The position numbers and the translations under genes were made by a program. A stretch of 64,000 nucleotides of DNA from Companilactobacillus zhachilii (GTDB taxonomy: Bacteria > Bacillota > Bacilli > Lactobacillales > Lactobacillaceae). Under the pieces are notes generated by a model. The model searched no databases, was not told the DNA's origin, and was given only the letters and a program-made list of their open reading frames with translations. The stretch is taken from the NCBI RefSeq assembly GCF_003606365.2, contig NZ_CP031933.2, forward strand, positions 1,612,001 to 1,676,000. The letters run 5' to 3'. How positions within the stretch are numbered: position 1 is the stretch's first letter; every line of letters begins with the position of its first letter. Shown here piece by piece: positions 37,961 to 46,877 of this stretch.

Positions 37961-38740
37961 CTAACGCGCTTTAAGTGTCTTTAGTGCTTCAGAAACAACT
38001 TTCTGAGTACCAACTATTACGACTTGTGATTCTAACATATTTATTGGGGCACCGTCAATACTTACGACACTCATCCCTGCTGCCTCACACATAACGCGTC
38101 CAGCGGCTAAATCCCATGGTGCTAAGTATGACATATACATGACTTCTTTGCCAGTCAACAGATGACCGAAAATAATTCCGGCACTACCGTAAACGCGAAA
38201 GCCACTGCTCTTTTTAATGACGTCTTGAACAGCAAACTTATTTGCCAAAGCCATTGGAGCAGATACATCAACCAAACCTTCCACCAAGGGCAAATTCTTT
38301 GGATTATCAATTTTTCGATCATTGATAAACAAACCAATTTCTTTGCCACCGTGATAAATTTCATTACTCATAACGTCTATGATAGCACCATTTAATGGTT
38401 CACCGTCAATGTAAGCGCCAATCATTGATGCAAAATTATCTCCGCGTTTAACAAAATTCATTGTTCCATCAATAGGATCGACAAAGAAAACCAGGCCTGA
38501 CATATCTTTGACCAAATCGCCATAACCCTCTTCACTGACGATTGTAGCCTCAGGATAAGCATCCTTAATTTTACCATTGATATATTGCTCAGTTTTCTTG
38601 TCAAAATTAGTTACTAAGTCGTTACGATTTTTTTTAGTTGCAACTGACATCTTTTTAATTGAGTCTTCTCGAAGAAACTTGCCAACTTTAGTAAGCAATT
38701 CAACTAAAAAAGCATCAATTTCTTTACTATCTACTTGCAT
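37961..38740 (-). CDS. inositol monophosphatase family protein
   Basis: A 259-residue magnesium-dependent phosphatase of the SuhB/IMPase fold. ATIVSEEGYGD near residue 66, DPIDGTMNFVKRGDNFASMIG near 87 in part, and APWDLAAGRVMCEAAG near 211 provide the metal and substrate site. Natural substrates in lactobacilli are unclear. The start ATG (MQVDSK) overlaps the 3' end of the UPF0223 gene by 14 bases and has AGGA upstream; a GTG seven codons earlier is rejected. Confidence 0.92.
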   Translation of the reverse strand: MQVDSKEIDAFLVELLTKVGKFLREDSIKKMSVATKKNRNDLVTNFDKKTEQYINGKIKDAYPEATIVSEEGYGDLVKDMSGLVFFVDPIDGTMNFVKRGDNFASMIGAYIDGEPLNGAIIDVMSNEIYHGGKEIGLFINDRKIDNPKNLPLVEGLVDVSAPMALANKFAVQDVIKKSSGFRVYGSAGIIFGHLLTGKEVMYMSYLAPWDLAAGRVMCEAAGMSVVSIDGAPINMLESQVVIVGTQKVVSEALKTLKAR

Positions 38741-39017
38741 TTCGAATCCTGACTTTCTCACTATTTTTTGCTTGTTGACATTGTTTGAAAACTTGATAAA
38801 TTGAATAACCAGACTCTAGTTCAAATTCCCGATCCAAACGCTTTTGTTCCATTTTCATTGGAACAACCTGTTGAAATGAGCGATACTTCTGCAAAAATTC
38901 ATCCCTCTTAACACCAGACTCATAAGCTTTTTCTACCGCATTATACAATGCAATCACAGTCACAATATCTGCTTGCGTCCAGGCTTCATCAAGTGGATAA
39001 CTATAATTCTCTTGCAT
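38727..39017 (-). CDS. UPF0223 family protein
   Basis: A 96-residue small protein (MQENYSYPLDEAWTQADIV) with the UPF0223 pattern of an acidic N terminus and a VEKAYESGVKRDEFL segment. Function is unknown. The start is chosen by GAGAGGGG eight bases before the ATG. It overlaps the inositol-monophosphatase gene, the usual neighbour in lactobacilli. Confidence 0.88.
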   Translation of the reverse strand: MQENYSYPLDEAWTQADIVTVIALYNAVEKAYESGVKRDEFLQKYRSFQQVVPMKMEQKRLDREFELESGYSIYQVFKQCQQAKNSEKVRIRNASR

Positions 39018-39064
39018 ACAATAAACCCCTCTCATTTTTCAAATACAATCAAAGGTTGAACACT

Positions 39065-39127
39065 GCCGCCTCCAAGAGCAAGGAATTTAGGTCCCCACAG
39101 CGACCTAAATTCCTTGCTCTTTCCGGC
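39065..39127 (-). repeat. family A miniature copy A5 (closing stem only)
   Basis: A 63-bp remnant with a perfect 19-bp stem (39075-39093 with 39102-39120) and only eight loop bases (CCCACAGC). The outer ends GCCG/CCGGC match A1, A2 and A8. All three inner hairpins are gone. Confidence 0.9.
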
Positions 39128-39260
39128 TAATTCATTTTTCAATTTAATAATGAATAATTTTATTATTACATCATTGATTACTCTAGTGCAGGATATAAAG
39201 TAGATATCTATTCATAAGATATCTACTTTTACCAGTATCCCTTTTACAGAATAACCAAGT

Positions 39261-39432
39261 GGAAGAGCTGATAAATAGTCACTGGCTGTGAAAGTGGTGT
39301 TAGTGCTTTAACACTTACAACACCGAGCGCGTTTGAAGACTCGCTGGTTTTGCGAGGCCTCAAACCGAGACTTGAGACATCGGCTCAAGTCAGTCCGCAC
39401 AGCCAGTGACTATTTATCAGCTCTGGAGCCGG
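39261..39432 (+). repeat. family A structured repeat, copy A6
   Basis: A perfect 27-bp closing stem (39264-39290 with 39398-39424). Inner hairpins are GTTAGTGC-TTTA-ACACTTAC, GTTTGAAG-CTCGC with GCGAG...CTCAAAC, and GACTTGAG with CTCAAGTC. It lies in the 536-bp gap 39018-39553 with A5 and a terminator. Confidence 0.92.
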
Positions 39433-39462
39433 AACCCTTAATCAACCTTTAGTCTACTATAC

Positions 39463-39493
39463 AAAAAAAGCGATGTAATTGCATCGCTTTTTT
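39463..39493 (-). terminator. terminator of the pdh operon
   Basis: AAAAAAGCGATG pairs with CATCGCTTTTTT around TAATTG; T tracts on both strands, about 60 bases after pdhD. Confidence 0.9.
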
Positions 39494-39553
39494 GGTTAAT
39501 TAATTCATTTAGTATACGAAACGATATTATTTCGGTTTCTAAATAAGTTTTCT

Positions 39554-40981
39554 CTAAATATGTGTTGGATAACCAATCAAAATATCGGCAGCTTCTTGAA
39601 TTGGTTCGCCTAATGTTGGATGTGGATGAATTGTAAGAGCAATATCTTCCGCATTCAATTGACAATTTACAGCAACACTCAATTCAGAAATCAAATCACT
39701 GGCACCTGGTCCAACAATTTGACCACCCAATAATGTACCGGTATCCTTTTGAGCTACTAATTTAACAAATCCTTCAGCAGCATCCAATGAAACGGCACGA
39801 GCATTACCAGCAAATGGGAATTTAGCTACTTTTACTTCAATATTCTTATCTTTAGCATCTTGTTCTGTCAAACCGACACTAGCTAACTCAGGATCAGTGA
39901 AACAAACGGCAGGAACGCCAATGTAATCATTTGCTGTATTCTTACCAGAAATTGCTCCAGCAACTGTCTTAGCTTCAAAGAAAGCTTTGTGAGCCAAAGC
40001 TGGACCTGGAGTAATGTCACCAATGGCATAAATGTGATCAACTGAAGTCTTTCCTTGTTCATCGACTTCGACCAGACCTCTGTCAGTTGTTTTAACATTT
40101 GTCATTTCCAAGCCAAAGTTATCTGTGTTAGGACGACGACCAACAGTTACCATACAGTAGTCAGCACTAAGAGTTGTTGGTTTACCGTCAACTTCATATG
40201 TAACATCGACGCTATCACCTTTATTTTCACTCTTCTTAGCCATGGCATTAGTAATAATCGTAACGCCTTTTTTCTCAAGGTTCTTTTTAACGATTGAAAC
40301 CATATCTTTTTCAAAATTAGGAATAATGCTTGGTGAGCCTTCAAGAATTGTAACGTGTGAACCAAGGTCGGCATAAGCACCAGCTAATTCAGTTCCGACA
40401 TAACCACCACCAATGATGATGAATTCCTTAGGAACTTCTTTCAAATTCAAACCACCGGTTGAATCAATCACACGATCATCAAACTTGAAACCTCTAATTT
40501 CAATAGGACGACTACCAGTTGCCAAAATCAAATTCTTAAACTTGATGGTTTGACCACCACCGTTATCCATAAATTGTCTAGGACCACTTGGCATAACACG
40601 TAATTGTGTATCACTGTCCAAATATGCTTCACCATTGATTAATTCAACGTGATGTTTCTTCAAAAGCATTTGAACACCGCCAGTCATTCTGGCAACAACT
40701 TTTTCATCTTTCCAAGCTTGCGTCTTGGTAAAGTCAATTGTGGCATCACTTGTGGTAATTCCGTATGTTGAAGAATCTTTAGCTTGTTGAAGTCTGTGTC
40801 CAGCTGTAATTAAAGCTTTTGATGGAACACAACCAACATTTAGACAAACACCACCAACGGTATCAGACTTTTCAATTACGGTAACATCTTGTCCAAGTTC
40901 TGAAGCTCTGATTGCGGCAACGTAACCACCAGGGCCTGAACCAATAATAACGGTATCTTTTTCTATTACGTTTTCTGCCAT
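39554..40981 (-). CDS. pdhD: dihydrolipoyl dehydrogenase (E3)
   Basis: A 475-residue FAD/NAD flavoprotein reoxidising lipoamide. The FAD loop is VIIGSGPGGYVAAIRASELG near residue 11, the redox disulfide GGVCLNVGCVPSKAL near 43 and the NAD loop IIGGGYVGTELAGAYADLGS near 188. The catalytic pair is in TIHPHPTLGE near 451. It is the last gene of pdhABCD, six bases after pdhC. Confidence 0.97.
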   Translation of the reverse strand: MAENVIEKDTVIIGSGPGGYVAAIRASELGQDVTVIEKSDTVGGVCLNVGCVPSKALITAGHRLQQAKDSSTYGITTSDATIDFTKTQAWKDEKVVARMTGGVQMLLKKHHVELINGEAYLDSDTQLRVMPSGPRQFMDNGGGQTIKFKNLILATGSRPIEIRGFKFDDRVIDSTGGLNLKEVPKEFIIIGGGYVGTELAGAYADLGSHVTILEGSPSIIPNFEKDMVSIVKKNLEKKGVTIITNAMAKKSENKGDSVDVTYEVDGKPTTLSADYCMVTVGRRPNTDNFGLEMTNVKTTDRGLVEVDEQGKTSVDHIYAIGDITPGPALAHKAFFEAKTVAGAISGKNTANDYIGVPAVCFTDPELASVGLTEQDAKDKNIEVKVAKFPFAGNARAVSLDAAEGFVKLVAQKDTGTLLGGQIVGPGASDLISELSVAVNCQLNAEDIALTIHPHPTLGEPIQEAADILIGYPTHI

Positions 40982-40987
40982 TTTAAT

Positions 40988-42286
40988 TTAGCCCTCCATT
41001 AATAACATATCTGGATCATGCAACAATTTCTTCAAGAGATTTAAAGCATTTTGGGCTAAGGCACCATCAATCAATCTGTGATCATAGCTCAATGATAACT
41101 TCAACATATTACCTACTTGAATATTGCCATCTTCATCAACATATGGTTCTTTAGCAATCTTACCAACACCAAGAATTGCAACTTCTGGGTAATTGATAAC
41201 TGGTGTGAACCAGCCACCACCGATTGAACCAACGTTACTGATTGTAATAGAACCACCACTCATCTTATCCATGCTTAACTTGTTGTCGTAAGCAGCTTGA
41301 CTATTTTCAGTGATTTCTTTAGCAATTTCAAACATACCTTTAGAATCAACGTTCTTAACATTTGGAACGTATAATCCATGTTCAGTATTTGTTGCAATAC
41401 CGACGTTGTAATAATGCTTGTAGACGATTTCTTCAGTTGAATCATCAATTGAAGCATTTAATTCTGGATATTCTTTCATAACGGCCACTAAGGCTTTGAC
41501 GATATATGGCAAGAATGTCAAATGAATACCTTTATCAGCAGCAATTGCCTTATATTTCTTTCTATTGGCCATCAAAGCTGAAACTTCAACATCATCAAAA
41601 CTTGTAACGTGTGGAGCTGTGTGCTTGCTTGTCAACATTGCCTTTGCAATAGCTTTTCTTGTAAGTGACATCTTTTCACGAGTTTCAAGTTCAGGTGTAG
41701 CTGATTTGTAAGGGGTAATTGGTTGTGCAGGTGCACTGGCATTTGCTGCAGGTGCAGCTGGAGTACTAGCTGAAGCAGGAGCTGCTGCAACTGGATTACC
41801 ACTCTTATAGGAGTCAACATCCGCTTTCGTGACTTGACCATGTTTACCACTTGGTGTAACAGCAGCAAGATCAACTCCTTGATCACGGGCATATTGACGA
41901 ACTGATGGCATTGCTAAGTAGTTTGTATTTGCCGAACCAGTAGCGGGACCAGCAGGTTGTGCAGGTGTTGATGAAGCAGTCTCAGGAGCTTGTGCTGCTT
42001 TCTCTTCTGCCTTTGGAGCTGATGTTTCATCATCGCCACTGTCAGGAGAACCATCGTCAATTACGATCAATGTATCACCGATTTCTACGGTATCTCCTTC
42101 TTTAGCTACAATTTGTTTAACAGTCCCAGCAACAGGAGATGGTAGTTCTTCAACGGATTTATCATTTTGAATTTCTACTAAGGAGTCATCTTCTTTGACA
42201 GTATCTCCCTCTTTTACTAGCCAGCTAGCAATCTCACCTTCGGCCATACCTTCGCCAAGCTCTGGTAATTTAAATTTGTATGCCAT
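40988..42286 (-). CDS. pdhC: dihydrolipoamide acetyltransferase (E2), single lipoyl domain
   Basis: A 432-residue core subunit. The lipoyl domain covers residues 1-77 with the lipoylated Lys in EIQNDKSVEELPSP near 44. A Pro/Ala/Thr-rich linker and peripheral subunit-binding domain (LAMPSVRQYARDQGVDLAAV near 128) follow, with a second Ala/Pro linker and then the catalytic domain ending in SYDHRLIDGALA near 403. It has one lipoyl domain rather than two or three. Very repetitive Gln/Ala codons in the linker give ORFs in other frames. Confidence 0.97.
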   Translation of the reverse strand: MAYKFKLPELGEGMAEGEIASWLVKEGDTVKEDDSLVEIQNDKSVEELPSPVAGTVKQIVAKEGDTVEIGDTLIVIDDGSPDSGDDETSAPKAEEKAAQAPETASSTPAQPAGPATGSANTNYLAMPSVRQYARDQGVDLAAVTPSGKHGQVTKADVDSYKSGNPVAAAPASASTPAAPAANASAPAQPITPYKSATPELETREKMSLTRKAIAKAMLTSKHTAPHVTSFDDVEVSALMANRKKYKAIAADKGIHLTFLPYIVKALVAVMKEYPELNASIDDSTEEIVYKHYYNVGIATNTEHGLYVPNVKNVDSKGMFEIAKEITENSQAAYDNKLSMDKMSGGSITISNVGSIGGGWFTPVINYPEVAILGVGKIAKEPYVDEDGNIQVGNMLKLSLSYDHRLIDGALAQNALNLLKKLLHDPDMLLMEG

Positions 42287-42310
42287 AGTTTTGTCCCTTC
42301 CTTCGATTAA

Positions 42311-43288
42311 TTAGTAGTTGAGAATTTCATTTACTTTTTCTTCAATTTCTTTAGCACGTGGAATCCAGATGTCTTCACCAAGAGCAAATGGATAAACACT
42401 ATTTGGAGCAGCAACTCTACCAACTGGTGCATCGAGAGAAAGAATGGCACCTTCAGCAATAGCTGAAGCAACTTGGGCACCAACACCCGCCATCTTTTGT
42501 GCTTCTTGGACGATTACAACTTTATGAGTCTTTTGAATAGATTTGAAAATTGTTTCGGTATCAATTGGTGAAACGGTTCTCAAATCGATTACTTCAACTG
42601 AAACATTCTTTTCAGCTAAAGTATCAGCCACTTTAAGAGCTTCATTTACTTCGGCACCATAAGCGACAATTGTAATATCGTTACCTTCACGAACAACGTT
42701 TGCTTTGTCCAAAGGTACAGTATATTTGCCATCAGGAATATCGTCTTTCATTGAACGATATAGCTTCAAGTTTTCCATAAATAGCACTGGATCGTTATTT
42801 TCAACTGATGAAATCAACAAGCCCTTTGCATCATATGGGTTACTTGGCATAACAACACGTAAACCAGGAATTCCGGTAAAGAAGTTTTCCAAGTTATCAG
42901 CATGCATTTCAGCTGTATGTGTACCACCACCATAAGGTGTTCTGATTGTTACAGGGGCATTTTTAAGTCCATCAAATCTAAAACGCATTCTAGCTAATTG
43001 ACCAGCAATTTGATCAACCGCTTCAAATGAGAAGCCCATAAATTGAATTTCAGGAATTGGACGCCAACCAGTTAAACCTAAACCAGTTGCTAATCCTAAA
43101 ATACCTGATTCAGCTAAAGGTGTATCGAAGACACGGTCCTCACCATATTTATCTTGAAGTCCTTGAGTAGTTCTGAAAACACCACCATTTTTACCAACAT
43201 CTTCACCGAAGATCAATGTTTTTGGATCGTCTTCCAGAACAATGTCTAAGGCATCTGTAATTGCTTGAATGTAAGTTTTCTTAGCCAT
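42311..43288 (-). CDS. pdhB: pyruvate dehydrogenase E1 component subunit beta
   Basis: A 325-residue thiamine-diphosphate enzyme half (MAKKTYIQAITDALD). FGEDVGKNGGVFRTTQGL near residue 27, PIPEIQFMGFSFEAVDQIAG near 77 and the C-terminal swap motif VIVQEAQKMAGVGAQVAS near 253 are intact. It pairs with PdhA to decarboxylate pyruvate and is two bases after it. Confidence 0.97.
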   Translation of the reverse strand: MAKKTYIQAITDALDIVLEDDPKTLIFGEDVGKNGGVFRTTQGLQDKYGEDRVFDTPLAESGILGLATGLGLTGWRPIPEIQFMGFSFEAVDQIAGQLARMRFRFDGLKNAPVTIRTPYGGGTHTAEMHADNLENFFTGIPGLRVVMPSNPYDAKGLLISSVENNDPVLFMENLKLYRSMKDDIPDGKYTVPLDKANVVREGNDITIVAYGAEVNEALKVADTLAEKNVSVEVIDLRTVSPIDTETIFKSIQKTHKVVIVQEAQKMAGVGAQVASAIAEGAILSLDAPVGRVAAPNSVYPFALGEDIWIPRAKEIEEKVNEILNY

Positions 43289-43290
43289 TT

Positions 43291-44394
43291 TTACTTCGAC
43301 TCCTTTGCTTCAAATTTATCAATTTCTTGTTTCATTTCTGGAGTTGGAATTTCAAATGTACGTTTCAACATATCGGAAACTTTATCAGGAGCAACGTTAT
43401 CTGCTTCCTTAATAGCTTCCTTAAATGAAGCTTTGTATTCATCAACTAATTTATCTTCTTGTTCTTCTGACCAAAGTCCTTTATCTTCAAGAACTTTTCT
43501 CAAACGAATCAATGGATCCTTTTCGAACCAAGGTTGTTCTTGTTCCTTAGTTCTGTAACGCTTAGGATCATCACCAGCACTTGAGTGAGCACCGAAACGA
43601 TATGTCAAGGTTTCAATCATAACTGGACCATTACCAGCTACCATGTAATCACGGGCAGCTTTAGCAACAGCATAACAAGCTAAGATATCCATCCCATCAA
43701 CTTGGACACTTGGAATACCTGCAGCAACAGCTTTTTGAGCTAGAGTTGGAGCAGCAGTTTGTTTAACACGAGGTGTTGAAATTGCAAAACCATTATTTTG
43801 AACAATGAAAAGAACTGGTGCTTGATAGGCACCGGCAAAGTTCATACCTTCGTAACTATCACCTTGAGAAGTACCACCATCACCTGTATAAGTGAAAGCA
43901 ATTGTATCTTCTTCTTTATTCTTCTTAATACCTAAACCAACACCGGCAGCTTCAACATAAGCAGCACCGATAATGATTTGTGGCATCATTGAACGAGCTT
44001 TAAATTTATTACCAACAACGTGGCCTCTTGACCAAAGATATGCTTCAGTCACAGTTGCACCGTGTTGAATCAATTGAGGAACATCACGATAAGCTGGAAG
44101 CAAGTAATCTTGTTTCTTCATTGCCAAAACAGTTCCCATCTCGGAAGCTTCCTCACCTTCAGTAGGTGCATAGAATCCCATACGTCCTTGACGTGAAAAG
44201 TTCATTGTTTGTTCGTGTAGTGCACGCTCCCAAACCATCTTCTTCATAAATTCAACTAAATCATCATCAGAAAAAGTATCAAAGATCTCTTGATCTGTTA
44301 TTTCAGCGTTTTCATTCAAAACTTGAATGGGTTTTGAAACATTCGATAAGTTATTCTTAATTGCTTCAAAATCAACAATTGGTTTATTTGCCAT
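43291..44394 (-). CDS. pdhA: pyruvate dehydrogenase E1 component subunit alpha
   Basis: A 367-residue thiamine-diphosphate-binding subunit. The ThDP motif is GDGGTSQGDSYEGMNFAGAY near residue 166, and the phosphorylation-loop-like GAHSSAGDDPKRYR lies near 275. The start is taken as MANKPIVDFEA with AGGA nine bases upstream; upstream ATGs would add up to ten residues. It is first in the pdhABCD operon, feeding acetyl-CoA. Confidence 0.95.
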   Translation of the reverse strand: MANKPIVDFEAIKNNLSNVSKPIQVLNENAEITDQEIFDTFSDDDLVEFMKKMVWERALHEQTMNFSRQGRMGFYAPTEGEEASEMGTVLAMKKQDYLLPAYRDVPQLIQHGATVTEAYLWSRGHVVGNKFKARSMMPQIIIGAAYVEAAGVGLGIKKNKEEDTIAFTYTGDGGTSQGDSYEGMNFAGAYQAPVLFIVQNNGFAISTPRVKQTAAPTLAQKAVAAGIPSVQVDGMDILACYAVAKAARDYMVAGNGPVMIETLTYRFGAHSSAGDDPKRYRTKEQEQPWFEKDPLIRLRKVLEDKGLWSEEQEDKLVDEYKASFKEAIKEADNVAPDKVSDMLKRTFEIPTPEMKQEIDKFEAKESK

Positions 44395-44545
44395 TCTCCA
44401 CAGTCCTTTCATAAAAAAACTCATCCCTTGTGAACATTGTAAGGGTTTTCATATAATTTTAGTCTAACATTGATCTGCCAAAAAACAAGTGGTTTAGGCA
44501 TTCATCAACGAAAAAAATTTTCCTAATTGCTTGTGAAAAAAGTAA

Positions 44546-45544
44546 CTATTTTTCCAAATTTATTTCATTTTCAGAAGTTCCCTTAGTCAATTCTGACATC
44601 ATGGAATTCAATGAAATAGTAGCCATGTTCTTAACTGCCTTGGTCGTATAGAACGCGATATGTGGCGTTAAAATGAACCTTGGACTTTGAATAACTTTTT
44701 CCAAAAGCTGGTCTGAAAATTCAGCATCCGTTAAGTCAGTATTAAAAATACCCACTTCATTTTCATAAACATCCATCACAGCACCATATAGCTTGCCATT
44801 CGCTACGGCCTCATAGAGATCCTTCGTATTGATCAGATCGCCACGAGCGGTATTTACGACAATGGCGTTATCTTTCATTTCAGAAATGGAATCCTTATTG
44901 ATGACAGTGTGTCCCTTGCCCATACTTGGAATATGCAAAGTGACAACATCCGACTCCTTTAAAAGAGTGTCAAGACTATCAACATAAAGTCCCTCTTTGT
45001 CAATTTCGGGATTGTGAAATTTATCGAAAGCGATTACTTTTGCGCCAAATCCTTGATAAATTTTTATTGCTGCTCGACCAATTCTCCCAGTTCCGGCAAC
45101 CCCGACAGTCAATTGATTTAACTCACGACCAATATCAGGTACCCAACGGAAATCATGTTGGTCCACCTTTCTGATCATATGCTTCATGTTACGTAGCAAA
45201 GCCATCAAACCAGTAACTGAATACTCGGCAATAGCTTCTGGTGAATAACTAGGAACATTGGTTAGACGGATATTATTACGCTTTAAGGCCTCAAAAGGAA
45301 CATTATCAACACCAACATTTCTCAACGAAATAACATGAATCCCATATTCATTCATCGCATCAAAAATCTTTTCATCATATGGCAATTGCTGATAAGCAAC
45401 GATTCCATCAAATCCTTGTGCCATTTTGACTGTTTCAGGGGTCAAAAGATCAGTGACGATTTTTACTTCAACATCATTGTCTTTTGACCATTCTTGAATG
45501 TATTTCTTCTCATCTTCTCTGACACCAAAATCAATTAACTTCAT
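44546..45544 (-). CDS. ldhD: D-lactate dehydrogenase (D-2-hydroxyacid family)
   Basis: A 332-residue NAD-dependent enzyme reducing pyruvate to D-lactate. The NAD loop is GTGRIGRAAI near residue 151. The catalytic triad is Arg234 in NTARGDLI, Glu in MDVYENEVG near 263 and His295 in TPHIAFYTT. The Asp-rich FDKFH segment fits NAD preference. A related D-2-hydroxyisocaproate dehydrogenase cannot be excluded. A promoter lies about 65 bases upstream. It is monocistronic. Confidence 0.93.
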   Translation of the reverse strand: MKLIDFGVREDEKKYIQEWSKDNDVEVKIVTDLLTPETVKMAQGFDGIVAYQQLPYDEKIFDAMNEYGIHVISLRNVGVDNVPFEALKRNNIRLTNVPSYSPEAIAEYSVTGLMALLRNMKHMIRKVDQHDFRWVPDIGRELNQLTVGVAGTGRIGRAAIKIYQGFGAKVIAFDKFHNPEIDKEGLYVDSLDTLLKESDVVTLHIPSMGKGHTVINKDSISEMKDNAIVVNTARGDLINTKDLYEAVANGKLYGAVMDVYENEVGIFNTDLTDAEFSDQLLEKVIQSPRFILTPHIAFYTTKAVKNMATISLNSMMSELTKGTSENEINLEK

Positions 45545-45609
45545 AAGCTAACCTCCAATGATCAACATTTTTATGTAACCTCATGAAATCGGTAACATAT
45601 ACGTTATAT

Positions 45610-45639
45610 ATTTTAGCATGTTGGAGATTATTATCACAA
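45610..45639 (-). promoter_or_regulatory. ldhD promoter
   Basis: TTGTGA and TAAAAT separated by 18 bases on the minus strand, upstream of a leader of about 60 bases. Confidence 0.6.
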
Positions 45640-45657
45640 AGATATAACCTATAGTTT

Positions 45658-45833
45658 CCGTCTCCAGAGCTGAAAAATAGTTACTAGCTATGCGGAACGC
45701 TTCGAGCCAAGGTCTCGAAGCTCGGTTTGAAGCCTCGCAAAAAACGCGAGTCTCCAAACACGCCCGGTAGTGTAATGGCTAAAGCCATAACGCCACTCTC
45801 ACAGCTAGTAACTATTTTTCAGCTCTTCCGACT
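45658..45833 (-). repeat. family A structured repeat, copy A7
   Basis: A perfect 24-bp closing stem (45666-45689 with 45803-45826). In family orientation it holds GTTATGGC-TTTA-GCCATTAC, GTTTGGAG-CTCGC with GCGAG-CTTCAAAC, and GCTTCGAG with CTCGAAGC, loop ACCTTGG. It is nearest to A6, from which it differs by paired changes in the closing stem. Confidence 0.92.
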
Positions 45834-46001
45834 CTTGATATTATTCAGGTCGTAGTATATGAAGAATTTTTTCTTAAAGTCAAAAGTTCCTAAGCAATCT
45901 TTAAATTCTGCCACTACTGACATTTAAAAAGTAAAATTAATATTTACCGTATCTGTTAATATCTATTTTTCAATATTATTCATTAACTAAAAAATCAACT
46001 A

Positions 46002-46174
46002 GCCGGAAGGAACAGAAATTTTGGTCGCTGTGAAGGTGGCGTTAGCACTTTAGTGCTTACACCACGGGACGACTTTTGAAATTCGCGTACCTTGCGAAGT
46101 TCAAAATCGAGGTTCGAGACCTTGGCTCGAACCGGTCCCCATAGCGACCAAAATTTCTTGTTCCTGGAGGCGGC
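46002..46174 (+). repeat. family A structured repeat, copy A8
   Basis: Closing stem GGAACA...TGTTCC with AAATTTTGGTCGCT and AGCGACCAAAATTT. Inner GTTAGCAC-TTTA-GTGCTTAC, TTTTGAA-TTCGC with GCGAA-TTCAAAA, GGTTCGAG with CTCGAACC. It is head-to-head with A7, 168 bp apart, in the 772-bp divergent gap 45545-46316. Confidence 0.92.
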
Positions 46175-46316
46175 ATATTTAAACAATCCCTTGTTGCAAA
46201 CGTTTACTTAACCCAAAACACTAAAAATTTTGTCAATTATTTCTATTTTCAGAGAAAAATAATCTATAATAGATATACTAAGGTATTTTTGTACAATTAA
46301 ACATTTGGAGGAAACT

Positions 46317-46877
46317 ATGTATTTTATGAAAGATATCGTCCGTGATGGCGATCCCGTTTTAAGAAAAGTTGCTAAAAAGGTCCAATTTCCACTAAGTGAT
46401 GAAGACAAAGCATTAGCTGCTAACATGATGGAATATTTGGTTAAAAGTCAAGATGAAGAATACGCTGAAAAGCACCAATTAAGAGCTGGTGTTGGTTTGG
46501 CTGCACCTCAAGTTGGTGTTTCTGAAATGATGGCTTCTGTCCTCGTTCCTAATGAAGACGACCCAGACAAGCCTTTACTAAAAATTACTTTGATCAATCC
46601 GGTTATTGTTCGAAATTCAGTTCAAAGAGCTGCTCTTTCTGAAGGTGAAGGTTGCCTTTCAGTTGATAAAGATGTCCCTGGTTTTGTACCACGTGCTGAC
46701 AGAATTACTATTAAATATGATGATTTTGAAGGTAACTCACAAACATTACGTGTTAGAGACTACCCTGCTATCGTTTGCCAACACGAAATTGATCACTTAA
46801 ATGGTCACTTATACTACGATAAGATCAGTAAGACATCCCCATTTGATCTTGACCCAAGTACAGTCGTTATTTCGTAA
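46317..46877 (+). CDS. def: peptide deformylase
   Basis: A 186-residue metalloenzyme removing N-terminal formyl groups. Motif I is [12 protein letters not shown] near residue 57, motif [11 protein letters not shown] near 108 (metal Cys) and motif [18 protein letters not shown] near 154 (metal His pair). The start is the ATG with GGAGGAA before it; a TTG four codons upstream lies in the ribosome site. A GTAATAC/GTATTAC palindrome at 46874-46900 follows the stop without a T tract. Confidence 0.97.
   Translation: MYFMKDIVRDGDPVLRKVAKKVQFPLSDEDKALAANMMEYLVKSQDEEYAEKHQLRAGVGLAAPQVGVSEMMASVLVPNEDDPDKPLLKITLINPVIVRNSVQRAALSEGEGCLSVDKDVPGFVPRADRITIKYDDFEGNSQTLRVRDYPAIVCQHEIDHLNGHLYYDKISKTSPFDLDPSTVVIS

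Noticed and set aside
44410..44545. Promoter for pdhA
   Set aside because: Several TTG- and TAAAAT-like boxes are present, but none with 16-18 base spacing, so no site was called.
6541..46174. Regularly recurring repeats considered as a CRISPR array
   Set aside because: Copies are kilobases apart, about 175 bp long and in both orientations, with no cas genes.
6541..46174. Family A considered as ordinary intrinsic terminators or tRNA-like genes
   Set aside because: There is no T tract after the closing stem, copies occur upstream of promoters and in divergent gaps, and no cloverleaf or CCA-type pattern fits.
6541..46174. Strand of a possible family A RNA inferred from G-U wobbles
   Set aside because: A2 and A4 favour the strand opposite to the one favoured by A3 and A7, so no conclusion was drawn.
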